Assembly (NCBI GenBank): GCA_014380825.1
Contig: JACMJD010000558.1
Coordinates: 1 to 10,355 of the forward strand
Source of the DNA: Phycisphaerae bacterium
GTDB lineage: Bacteria; Planctomycetota; Phycisphaerae; Tepidisphaerales; Tepidisphaeraceae
Direction: 5' to 3'
DNA: 10,355 bases
Position numbers and translations under genes: made by a program. Under the pieces are notes generated by a model, which was not told the origin of the DNA, ran no database searches, and saw only the letters and a list, made by a program, of their open reading frames with translations. Positions 1 to 6,981 of this stretch are shown in pieces. The number at the start of each line of letters is the position of its first letter. Within the stretch, counting starts at the first letter, position 1.

Positions 1-1
1 C

Positions 2-2845
2 GACACCTATGAGGTGATGATCGGCAGTTTCAACTACGCCAGCAGCAGCACCTTTTATAACCTCACGGTACGCGTGGCAGCCCCGGCCAATGAGTTCGGC
101 GGCACGACCAACGTGTCCGCATTCTCGGGCATCAAGCCATCGGCAGGCACCGTCACCATGGATGGTGGGAATGTTGACGGCAATCCGAACAGCGACAACG
201 GGTGGTTCATCGATCCAACGCCGTATGATGCCAGCGAATTCTGGGGGACGATCGACAATGCGTTTGCCGGTCGGGCAACTGCTGGCGGTCCCGCCCAAGG
301 TCGAAGCGACTTCTACACGTTCATGGCTCACGAAATGAGCCACGCAATGGGCATGGGCTCTGCGCCGGCGTTCATCAGCATGTGTACCAACACTGGTGTA
401 TCTGATGGTGAGAGCGGGAATCTCTTCGTCTTTCGCGGGCCGAGCATTCACCATCTGATGTCGAGCACCAACGGCAGCTCGGACTCCGGCGTTGGCAAGC
501 ACAGTGCCAAGCCCGGACGGACGGTCAACTTCGGCAACGAGACATACATTGGCGCGCGGGACATTGCGAACTCCGGATTCTTCACCGGGGAGCGCTCTCT
601 GGTCTCCAACACCTTGGCGCTGATGCTCAAAGACTCCTTGGGCTACGACGTCGTCATGCCCGCCGCGTTCTACACGATGTACGCCGGCTTCAACCAATCG
701 ACCGGAGAGCTCCTGGTCCGCGGGGGCGATTACACTTTGCTGTCCCAAAGCAATGACTTCGTCAACGTCTGGTGGGACGGGCTGGATTTCAACGTCTCGA
801 TCGATGTCAGCAACGATGTGCCCGGCACTGGCGCACTTGCCGGCGCGGGCAATCTGGGACCCTTCGTCAGCAAGTTCCGGCCGTTCCTCTTTAACCACGT
901 CACGGTCAACACCTCGGCCGGCAGTGACCTGGTCTACGTGGATAGCGTGTACCATCACATGTTCGTGAACACGGCGAGTGGAGCCGACTTCATCGTCGTG
1001 GGCGGCGGCGACTATGACGCCAACATCACGAGCGGCGTGACCGTGGACGCCGGCCAATCCAACGACGCCAGCGGCAATCCCGACCAGGACATCTTCACGA
1101 TCGACGACTCGGCCGACGATCTCGGCGGCTTCGACACCCACACGATCCGCACGGCTTTCTATCACAAGGCGCCAGCTGCCGGCACGTTCCCGACCAATAT
1201 CGAATTCTTCCGGATCCTCGGCGGACCGCAGCATGACATATTCAACGTCGAGAGCACGCCCGCGGGTACCCGCTTGGACATCGAAGGTCGCACGGGTAAC
1301 GACCGGTTGATAGTCGGCAACCCCACGCTCAGCAACATCGCCGGCGAGGTGAATTTCCTCGGTGGCGCTAACAACGATACCGCGTCGTTCCTTGACGGAT
1401 CCTATCCAACCGCCGCCGCCTACAGCCTGACCAACTTCCGCGTGTCGCGCCCCGGCATGGCGTTCGTGACGTTCACGGAAACCGAGTCGGCCAGTCTCGC
1501 CGCGGGTTTGGGTGCAGATACGATCACCGTCAATTACGGCAACAATTCGCCTATCGCAACGGTCAGTGGAGGAGGAGGCAACGACATCATCAACGTCTTG
1601 TCGGACGACTTCACAGAGTTTCAGCAGCCGGTCAGCCTGGCTGGCGATGCCGGAATTGATACGATCAATTTCACCGGCCGACCGCAGACCACCACGACGC
1701 TGTACGGCGCTTCGTTCGATAATACGAACACGCCCACGTACCTCCTGGATACGAATTCGATCGAGAACCTGAACCTGAACGGCTCGGTGTCGGCCGATAC
1801 GTTTGTCGTTCGCGGCACCCGGCCGGGGATCAACAACGTGATCAATGCCGGCGATGGCAACGACACGATCTACGCCGGCAGCACGCCGGACTTCGCGTAC
1901 AACCTGGATGGCATCGACGGACCGCTCACGGTCAACGGACAGGCCGGCACGGATAGGCTCGTATTCAGCGATGCCGGTTCGACGAGCGCGCACACATACT
2001 TCCAAACCGCGACGACGTTTGGCCGCGCGGGAATGACGTCGGTGACGTTCAGCTCAATCGAGTCGTTGCAAATCGCCGGTAGCGGTGTGGCCAGTACCTT
2101 CAACATCGCTGATCAGGCGTCCGGCTCGATGACAGACCTGGTGAGCTGGTCGGGTCTAGACACCGTCAATGTGAACAGCGACAGCGTTGGTACGGCGATC
2201 GTTCACTTCAATACAAGTCACGAGTTGGGCACATTGAATATTCGCGCCGGCGGGACTGTGGTGATGGATCCGCACTTCAACATCGACGGCGGCGGTGTAC
2301 TCCATACCGATCTGCTGAGCATCGCCGCTGGCGGAAAGTTGGACCTCACGGACAACGCGCTGCTGATCGATTACACGGGCGCCAGCCAGCTTCCCGCCGT
2401 CCAGGCGCTGATCAAGTCGGCGCGCAACGGCGGTGCGTGGAACGGCGCGACCGGGATCGGCTCGTCCAGCGCCGCCTCCCATATCCCGCGCAACACCACG
2501 CTGGGCGCGATGTCGGCCAGCGACTTCAAAGGTATTTACGGTCCGAAAGCCACCTTCGCCGGCTGGTATTTCGACGACACCACCGTTCTCGTGAAATACA
2601 CCTACTACGGCGACACTGACTTCAACGGCGTTGTGGACTTCGACGACTACTCACGTACCGATGCCGGCTTCACGAACCATCGCACCGGCTGGTTGAACGG
2701 CGACGTCGATGGCAACGGCATCGTCGACTTCGATGATTATTCGTTGATCGACCAGGCGTTCAACACGCAGGGATCAGCTCTTCGACCCGCTCTCCCATCG
2801 CTTGGCGTGGATCCGGGCAAGCGCGCTCTGGCGAACAGCTTTTGA
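2..2845 (+). CDS. 5'-truncated secreted zinc-protease-like protein with RTX-like repeats and dockerin-like C-terminus
   Basis: The reading frame is open from base 2 with no stop upstream, so the true start, and presumably a signal peptide, lies before the window. Residues here are counted from the GTG at 14, giving 943. Seen: residues 106-113 read HEMSHAMG, a metzincin-like HExxHxxG zinc site, with Glu107 as the expected catalytic base. The usual third ligand three residues after the Gly is Ser116; His163 (GVGKHSAKPG) or His146/147 could replace it, as in leishmanolysin-like families where that His is distant. Roughly residues 215-780 are beta-rich, with repeated G-x-G-N-D-x-I motifs (for example DGNDTIYAG near 615) typical of RTX-like calcium-binding folds. 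Residues 866-909 carry two dockerin-type calcium loops. After them come about 30 residues with no membrane helix. Inference: an exported surface or matrix protein, possibly a protease. The substrate is unknown, and the protease activity is uncertain because of the altered zinc motif. Confidence 0.8.
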   Translation, partial: DTYEVMIGSFNYASSSTFYNLTVRVAAPANEFGGTTNVSAFSGIKPSAGTVTMDGGNVDGNPNSDNGWFIDPTPYDASEFWGTIDNAFAGRATAGGPAQGRSDFYTFMAHEMSHAMGMGSAPAFISMCTNTGVSDGESGNLFVFRGPSIHHLMSSTNGSSDSGVGKHSAKPGRTVNFGNETYIGARDIANSGFFTGERSLVSNTLALMLKDSLGYDVVMPAAFYTMYAGFNQSTGELLVRGGDYTLLSQSNDFVNVWWDGLDFNVSIDVSNDVPGTGALAGAGNLGPFVSKFRPFLFNHVTVNTSAGSDLVYVDSVYHHMFVNTASGADFIVVGGGDYDANITSGVTVDAGQSNDASGNPDQDIFTIDDSADDLGGFDTHTIRTAFYHKAPAAGTFPTNIEFFRILGGPQHDIFNVESTPAGTRLDIEGRTGNDRLIVGNPTLSNIAGEVNFLGGANNDTASFLDGSYPTAAAYSLTNFRVSRPGMAFVTFTETESASLAAGLGADTITVNYGNNSPIATVSGGGGNDIINVLSDDFTEFQQPVSLAGDAGIDTINFTGRPQTTTTLYGASFDNTNTPTYLLDTNSIENLNLNGSVSADTFVVRGTRPGINNVINAGDGNDTIYAGSTPDFAYNLDGIDGPLTVNGQAGTDRLVFSDAGSTSAHTYFQTATTFGRAGMTSVTFSSIESLQIAGSGVASTFNIADQASGSMTDLVSWSGLDTVNVNSDSVGTAIVHFNTSHELGTLNIRAGGTVVMDPHFNIDGGGVLHTDLLSIAAGGKLDLTDNALLIDYTGASQLPAVQALIKSARNGGAWNGATGIGSSSAASHIPRNTTLGAMSASDFKGIYGPKATFAGWYFDDTTVLVKYTYYGDTDFNGVVDFDDYSRTDAGFTNHRTGWLNGDVDGNGIVDFDDYSLIDQAFNTQGSALRPALPSLGVDPGKRALANSF
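329..361 (+). other. Metzincin-like zinc-binding motif HEMSHAMGMGS
   Basis: This stretch codes for H106-E107-M-S-H110-A-M-G113-M-G-S116. The first two histidines, the glutamate and the glycine fit HExxHxxG. The eleventh position, His or Asp in classical metzincins, is Ser. A remote third ligand is possible. Confidence 0.6.
2609..2773 (+). other. Dockerin type I-like domain (two calcium loops)
   Basis: Two near-duplicate loops, DTDFNGVVDFDDY (residues 867-879) and DVDGNGIVDFDDY (897-909), each precede a short helix (SRTDAGF, SLIDQAF). Asp, Asp, Asn and Asp sit at loop positions 1, 3, 5 and 9, as in type I dockerins. In cellulosomes this fold binds cohesin. In planctomycetes it is common at the ends of large exported proteins and its partner is unknown, so anchoring or assembly at the surface is inferred. 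Confidence 0.75.
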
Positions 2846-2876
2846 CTTTGTGATCATCGCAGACGCCGACGTCCGC

Positions 2877-3128
2877 ATGCCAACACTGAGAACGCGCCGG
2901 CCAGCGCAAGGCTGGTTGGTTCGGGCACCGCGTTACGAGCCCGTGTTCATCTCGCGGCCGCTGTTGATCTGCACCGCACTCCTCGCGCTCGAGGGTGCCA
3001 TCGTGATAGCGATGGTGATCCGACGGCGATGGCAGGGGTATTGGCTTGGCGCGCTTGGGGTGATCGGCGCTTCATGGTTAATGCTTTTCTTTGGGATGCT
3101 CAACTTGTCTGAACGCGTGTTTCCTTAA
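2877..3128 (+). CDS. Possible small two-helix membrane protein
   Basis: I do not recognise this gene. From the ATG at 2877 it gives 83 residues. The N-terminus is rich in Arg and Pro (1-27), followed by a hydrophobic helix at about 28-48 with a buried Glu39, a basic turn RRRWQ, a second helix at about 54-75 and a short tail. The same frame is also open from a GTG at 2850, five bases after the stop of the upstream gene, and from a TTG at 2802 inside that gene. None of the three has a clear ribosome binding site, so the start is uncertain; translational coupling to the upstream gene is possible. Two well-formed helices and a plausible codon pattern support a real gene, but chance in GC-rich DNA cannot be excluded. 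It lies downstream of the dockerin-bearing gene on the same strand and converges on the delta-60 gene. Confidence 0.45.
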   Translation: MPTLRTRRPAQGWLVRAPRYEPVFISRPLLICTALLALEGAIVIAMVIRRRWQGYWLGALGVIGASWLMLFFGMLNLSERVFP

Positions 3129-3251
3129 ACAAGTACAAATGTATAGACGGGGGTCACACCGCACTGCGCATTGCAAGCATCCCGCACTTCTTTGCGCGCT
3201 CTTAGCCTGACAGCGGAGATGGTCATCCACGTATCGATCCCGACGGCAACT

Positions 3252-3319
3252 GGTCCGGCAATGACTTTGCCCGCCAGCGTCCTCATAAAGATCAGACCAT
3301 GCGATGGCGCAGCCGGACC
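3252..3319. repeat. GC-rich 8-bp inverted repeat between convergent genes
   Basis: GGTCCGGC at 3252-3259 is the exact reverse complement of GCCGGACC at 3312-3319, with 52 bases between them. It sits in the 210-base gap between the rightward membrane ORF and the end of the leftward delta-60 gene, where a shared terminator would be expected. No T-tract follows either arm, so a factor-independent terminator is not convincing. The rest of the gap (3129-3338) holds short open frames with no recognisable protein. Confidence 0.3.
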
Positions 3320-3338
3320 GATTGATTCCCTCTTCGAT

Positions 3339-6300
3339 TCACAGTGTCATCGCGGTCTCATTGCTCTTCTTGTCGGTGACATCAGCAGACGCGCCGGTTG
3401 ACTTGGCGAAGAACCAATCCTGGCCGTCGCCGCCGAGGAGTGAATCCTTGGCGTTGTCATCGTTGAGCGTTGTGCCGGCCTTCAGGAAGTAAGACCCGTT
3501 GACTCCGCCGCTGGCGCCGCCCAGCCGGTTGACGCGCGTCGTGTAGTCCGCATTCGAAGTCCACTCCGCGAGGATCTTACTCAAGCCGATCTGGTTGGCG
3601 GTATTGAACGCATCGAACGTGGTGGTTCCGCCGATCAGGATGTCATCGCCATCCGCGCCCAGGAGCACATCGGTTCCCAATCCGCCGATGAGGATGTCGC
3701 GGCTGTTGCCGGCGTACATCGCGTCGTTGCCGTCACCGCCGAGCACGACCGCGGCGCCGTTGCTCGTGTAGACGATGTCGTTGCCCGCCCCGGCGTAGAG
3801 CAGCTGCGACGACGAGATGGCCGGATCGATCACAATTAGATCGTTGCCCTCCAGCGCGTTCACAATCAGCCGGCCTGTCGGTTTGTTGAACTTCTGGTTG
3901 AAGATGGTCGTCGATCCCTGTTTGATGATCACTTGATACTGCGAGCCGCTCGCAACGACGCTGACGATGTCGTTCGCGCTCGTTCCGTTGACGACCAGCG
4001 CAGTTTTCGTTGGATCAGTGGGGTCGGGCGCGAGCACGGGCTTGGTTTCATTGTCCGTGTTCGTCACCGACACGTCGGCGGCGTTCGTTCCGCTGTAGTC
4101 TGCATCGGCGCTCGTCGCGGCGGATGTAACGATCGTATACGCGATGTTGCCGTCATAGATCGTGTCGTCCTGGCCGGTGATCGTGACGGTCTGCGGCGTT
4201 TTCCAGTTCGCGGGCGTGAAGACGAGCGATGATTTGTTGATCACGCCTTCGGTTGCGTCGCTCGTGCTCATCGCGACTGTGACGTTCGACGTCGGTTGTG
4301 TGTTGAGCACGACGCTGAACGATTCGGCAGCACCGGCTTCGGTCGTCGTGAGCGTCGTCGAAGGCGTGACGGTAATTCTGGATGCGTCGCCGCGAAGTCG
4401 GGCGAGCGCGAAGTCGCGATCGTTGCCGCTACTGTATCCGCCGACGACAACACGATCCTGGCTATCGAACGCGACGAAGCTGCCGACGCTGAAGAACGAT
4501 CCGAAGTCGACCGCAGCGATGCCGTCACCGCTGAAGCTGTTGTCGAGATTGCCGTCGGCAGTGAACCGCAACGCGGCCATGCTGTAGTTACCGAACGATC
4601 CCGCCATCGCGATGCGGCCAACGCTGTCGACGGCGACCGATCTGCCCGGCAGCAGACCGAGGCCGGTGCCGGTGAGTTTTCCGTCCCCGCTGAAGCCGGT
4701 ATCAAGACTGCCGTCGGCGTTCAACCGGGCCAACTCATATTCGTAGACGCTCGTGACCGCGCCACCAGAGATCACGATGCGATCGTTGCCATAGATCGCG
4801 ACCGCGGTGGCCTGATCTCCGTTATTGCCGAAGTCGATCAGGTTGATGCCGTCGCCGCTAAAGCTGTTGTCGAGCGTGCCATTCGTGTTGTATCGCACGA
4901 CGGCGAAATCCCCATCGGACGTCCCCGCAAGGACGATCCGATTTTGGCTATCGATCGCGAGTGCGCTCGCCCCCGCGTTCCACTGACCGAGCGAGAGTGT
5001 CGCCTTGCCGTCGTCGCTGAAGCTGGTGTCGAGCGTGCCGTTGCTGTTCAGTCGAGCGACAGCAAAGTTGTGCGCTTGACCGACGATCGAGTCGCCGGCG
5101 ATGACGATTCGGCCGTTGCGATCCACCGCGACCGCGTTGCTGCCGTCGTATGCGCCAAAGTCGATCGTCACCGTGCCGTTCGTGCCGAACGTTGTGTCCA
5201 CGCTGCCGTTTGTGTTCAAGCGCGTGACGGCGAAATTGAGGCCGCCGCCTCCATCGGACGCGGAATATTCGATCAGGATGCGCCCTGACAAATCGAGCGC
5301 CATCGAAGCGTTGTAACCTTGCGTGAATCCGAACGTCGCCTTGCCGCCGACGCCAAAGGTGGCGTCGAGCGAGCCGTCGGTGTTGTAACGCGTGATCGCC
5401 AGGTCGAGCGTCGTGTTGCCGGAGGTGCGATTTCCGGCCACGAGGATTTTCCCATCGGACTGAATCAGCGTTGCCTGGCCCTCATCATTGCTCGGGCCGG
5501 CGAGGACGGTCGTCGTCTTTCCACCGTTAATGAACAGGTGATCGAGGTCGCCTCTTGCGTCGAAGCGGGCGATGGCGATCCGGCTGTCCCGCATTTCGCT
5601 GAAGCTTGACGACGTCGATCCGACAACGATCGTGCGGCCGCTGCTGTCAACCGCGACGGCGTAGGATGAATCGAACTCACCGTTGAAATCGGTCGTCGTC
5701 GTTCCTCCGAAGTTGAACGTGCTGTCTGGCGAGCCGTCGCTGTTGAACCGCGCTGCGATGAAATCCGCCGCGTAATATTCCGTCGCGCTGTTTCCAGTGA
5801 GCGAGATTCGGCCGCTCGGACCAATGGCGATCGACGCGCGCGGAACGAGGTTGCCGCTGAAATCGGGCGTGAAGGACACCGACGCGCGGCCGTCGCCGCT
5901 GAAGGAGCTGTCGAGCGTGCCGTCGGTTCCGACTCGGATCACGCTGAACTCGTTTTGCATCATGCCGCCGATGACGATGCGATTCGAACTGTCGATCGCG
6001 ACCGAATCGCCGCTATCCCAACTGGCCCCGAAGTCAAAGCTCGCAAGCCCGTCGCCGCTGAAGTTGGCGTCGGGAATGCCGCCAGTGTCGAGGCACGCCA
6101 CCGCGAGTTCGTTCCCCGTCACGCCGGTAATGACGATGCGGCCGTCCTGGTCGATCGCGACCGAGTACGCGCGATCGAACTCGGTTCCGAAGTCGACGCC
6201 CGTGCGGCCGGCACCCGCGAACGAGCTGTCAAGCGTGCCGTCTTCGTTCAATCGAGCAACGGCGAAGTTGTTGTACGCGATGCCCGCGACGACGATGCGA

Positions 6301-6770
6301 TTGCTGGCGTCAATCGCAACGTCGCTGCCGATTTCCGTGCCGCCGTAGTCGATCAGGGCGGTGCCGTCGCCGCCGCCGAACGTCGTGTCGACCGTGCCGT
6401 TGGTGTTCAACCGCGAGACGGCCATGTCGATGTTGCCGCCAGTCTGCTCCGTGCCGGCGACGACTATGCGCCCCGCGCTGTCCACCACGACCGACGGATC
6501 GCCGATCCCCGCCAAGCCGACTGTCGCAGTTCCACCAGCGCCGAAGCTGTTGTCCAACGTGCCGTTACCGTTGTAGCGCGTCACGACGTAGCGATAATCC
6601 CGCGTGCCCGCGACGACGAGCTTGCCGTCGGCCTGCACGACGACCGACGTGGCCACGCTCTTGCTCGGCCCGCCGATGTCGGTCGAGACTTTCCCGCCGA
6701 CGCCGAACGTCGGATCGAGATCACCCGCGCTATACGACATGAGTTGTCGCGATTCGAGCGCTTCGAACAC
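3339..6770 (-). CDS. Delta-60 repeat (DUF5122) propeller protein with Calx-beta-like and RTX repeats, extracellular
   Basis: The annotated start is a GTG (6768-6770), giving 1143 residues. Seen, in order: an N-terminal tag FEALESRQLMS, resembling the LEPR-type tag at the start of large planctomycete extracellular proteins; residues 17-798, 14 blades of the pattern [DSxGRIVVAG...FAVARLNxDGTLDxSFxGDG]; residues about 799-906, a Calx-beta-like domain; residues about 974-1050, RTX-type glycine/aspartate repeats (EGNDLIVID, GAGNDIVY, GDGNDAMY, ADGDDILIGG); and residues about 1055-1125, a terminal module with ILAEW and GGDGQDWFFA. Known: delta-60 repeats are modelled as beta-propellers, and RTX repeats bind calcium outside the cell. 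Inference: a large calcium-stabilised surface or secreted adhesion protein; no catalytic motif is visible. The GTG has no good ribosome binding site, but an in-frame ATA at 6801-6803 has one, so the protein may be 11 residues longer with a basic N-terminus (IRKSSQQIGKA). The gene is transcribed divergently from the PEP-CTERM gene. Confidence 0.88.
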   Translation of the reverse strand: MFEALESRQLMSYSAGDLDPTFGVGGKVSTDIGGPSKSVATSVVVQADGKLVVAGTRDYRYVVTRYNGNGTLDNSFGAGGTATVGLAGIGDPSVVVDSAGRIVVAGTEQTGGNIDMAVSRLNTNGTVDTTFGGGDGTALIDYGGTEIGSDVAIDASNRIVVAGIAYNNFAVARLNEDGTLDSSFAGAGRTGVDFGTEFDRAYSVAIDQDGRIVITGVTGNELAVACLDTGGIPDANFSGDGLASFDFGASWDSGDSVAIDSSNRIVIGGMMQNEFSVIRVGTDGTLDSSFSGDGRASVSFTPDFSGNLVPRASIAIGPSGRISLTGNSATEYYAADFIAARFNSDGSPDSTFNFGGTTTTDFNGEFDSSYAVAVDSSGRTIVVGSTSSSFSEMRDSRIAIARFDARGDLDHLFINGGKTTTVLAGPSNDEGQATLIQSDGKILVAGNRTSGNTTLDLAITRYNTDGSLDATFGVGGKATFGFTQGYNASMALDLSGRILIEYSASDGGGGLNFAVTRLNTNGSVDTTFGTNGTVTIDFGAYDGSNAVAVDRNGRIVIAGDSIVGQAHNFAVARLNSNGTLDTSFSDDGKATLSLGQWNAGASALAIDSQNRIVLAGTSDGDFAVVRYNTNGTLDNSFSGDGINLIDFGNNGDQATAVAIYGNDRIVISGGAVTSVYEYELARLNADGSLDTGFSGDGKLTGTGLGLLPGRSVAVDSVGRIAMAGSFGNYSMAALRFTADGNLDNSFSGDGIAAVDFGSFFSVGSFVAFDSQDRVVVGGYSSGNDRDFALARLRGDASRITVTPSTTLTTTEAGAAESFSVVLNTQPTSNVTVAMSTSDATEGVINKSSLVFTPANWKTPQTVTITGQDDTIYDGNIAYTIVTSAATSADADYSGTNAADVSVTNTDNETKPVLAPDPTDPTKTALVVNGTSANDIVSVVASGSQYQVIIKQGSTTIFNQKFNKPTGRLIVNALEGNDLIVIDPAISSSQLLYAGAGNDIVYTSNGAAVVLGGDGNDAMYAGNSRDILIGGLGTDVLLGADGDDILIGGTTTFDAFNTANQIGLSKILAEWTSNADYTTRVNRLGGASGGVNGSYFLKAGTTLNDDNAKDSLLGGDGQDWFFAKSTGASADVTDKKSNETAMTL
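3621..3848 (-). repeat. RTX-type calcium-binding repeats
   Basis: Residues about 975-1050 of the delta-60 protein contain GNDLIVID, GAGNDIVYT, GDGNDAMYA, SRDILIGG and GADGDDILIGG, imperfect copies of the GGxGxDxUx nonapeptide of haemolysin-type repeats. Such repeats fold into a beta-roll on binding calcium, which normally happens only after export. Confidence 0.8.
4053..4376 (-). other. Calx-beta-like domain
   Basis: Residues about 799-906 of the delta-60 protein read as a single beta-sandwich repeat. They open with TTTEAGAAESFSVVLNTQPT and continue with LVFTPANWKTPQTVTITGQD, then a D-G-x-x-x-Y-T-I strand. This sequence style is common in bacterial adhesin-like proteins and is related to the Calx-beta calcium-binding module. 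It links the propellers to the RTX repeats. Confidence 0.7.
4377..6722 (-). repeat. Fourteen delta-60 blades, arranged as two 7-blade units
   Basis: The D-x-x-F strand ends of the blades recur every 150-190 bases (50-63 residues), at roughly 6707, 6550, 6385, 6235, 6065, 5910, 5720, 5534, 5360, 5195, 5025, 4865, 4700 and 4540. The last blade (DFALARLRGD, residues 786-795) lacks its final GTLDxSF strand, and the protein begins with just such a strand (DLDPTFGVGGK, residues 17-27). This suggests ring closure between the N- and C-terminal ends of the propeller region. Confidence 0.85.
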
Positions 6771-6800
6771 CGCTTTACCGATTTGTTGTGACGACTTTCG

Positions 6801-6816
6801 TATTGAGCTTCCCTTT
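6801..6816 (-). promoter_or_regulatory. Ribosome binding site before a candidate AUA start of the delta-60 gene
   Basis: On the minus strand the sequence reads AAAGGG, AAGCTCA, ATA: a purine-rich Shine-Dalgarno-like AAAGGG(A) seven bases before an in-frame ATA (forward 6801-6803). There is no stop between this ATA and the annotated GTG at 6768-6770, and no ATG, GTG or TTG in frame upstream of that GTG before the stop at 6855-6857. The GTG itself has no purine tract at the right distance. Confidence 0.4.
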
Positions 6817-6853
6817 CGAAGTGAATTGAGCGATCCGGAACTCGTTCCCGCCC

Positions 6854-6928
6854 CTCAATGCGGGATTCACCCGGAAAACTCATCAGCCAGAATTCGTGAT
6901 GAGCTTCGCCCGCCGATTCCGCATTGAG
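6854..6928. repeat. Nested 75-bp imperfect palindrome
   Basis: The outer arms are CTCAATGCGG at 6854-6863 and CCGCATTGAG at 6919-6928. They are perfect over 10 bp and extend to 14 bp (6854-6867 with 6915-6928) if two G-T pairs are allowed. Inner arms CTCATCA at 6879-6885 and TGATGAG at 6897-6903 are perfect over 7 bp with an 11-base loop. Both pairs share the same axis at base 6891, and the spacers between inner and outer arms are 11 bases on each side. No T-tract follows on either strand. An operator or transcribed RNA structure is possible. Confidence 0.75.
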
Positions 6929-6981
6929 CCCCGGACACACATCAAACGCCGCGATAAAGCGGCAGAAAGAGCGGGAGTCAT

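Larger units (their letters stand above)
6771..6981. promoter_or_regulatory. Divergent intergenic region
   Basis: These 211 bases separate the leftward delta-60 gene from the rightward PEP-CTERM gene and must contain the promoters of both. I could not identify a convincing -35/-10 pair on either strand. The hexamer TTGAGC occurs three times (6803-6808, 6826-6831, 6924-6929). The main structure is the nested palindrome at 6854-6928. Confidence 0.5.

Noticed and set aside
3256..3270. GGCAA-TGACT-TTGCC hairpin in the convergent gap
   Set aside because: A 5-bp stem with mismatched flanks and no T-tract is expected by chance.
3171..3401. 76-residue rightward frame in the convergent gap
   Set aside because: No hydrophobic, repeat or domain pattern and no ribosome binding site; its 3' part overlaps the end of the delta-60 gene.
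4296..5288. Long rightward open frame opposite the delta-60 gene, and a similar one at 5955-6791
   Set aside because: Both are antisense to a strongly supported repeat protein. Their own repetitive, charged sequence (many RD, AID, VDR) simply mirrors the blades, with no domain or start signal.
4377..6722. Tandem repeats as a possible CRISPR or DNA satellite
   Set aside because: The repeats are protein-level blades of variable length (50-63 residues) in an unbroken reading frame, not identical DNA units with unique spacers.
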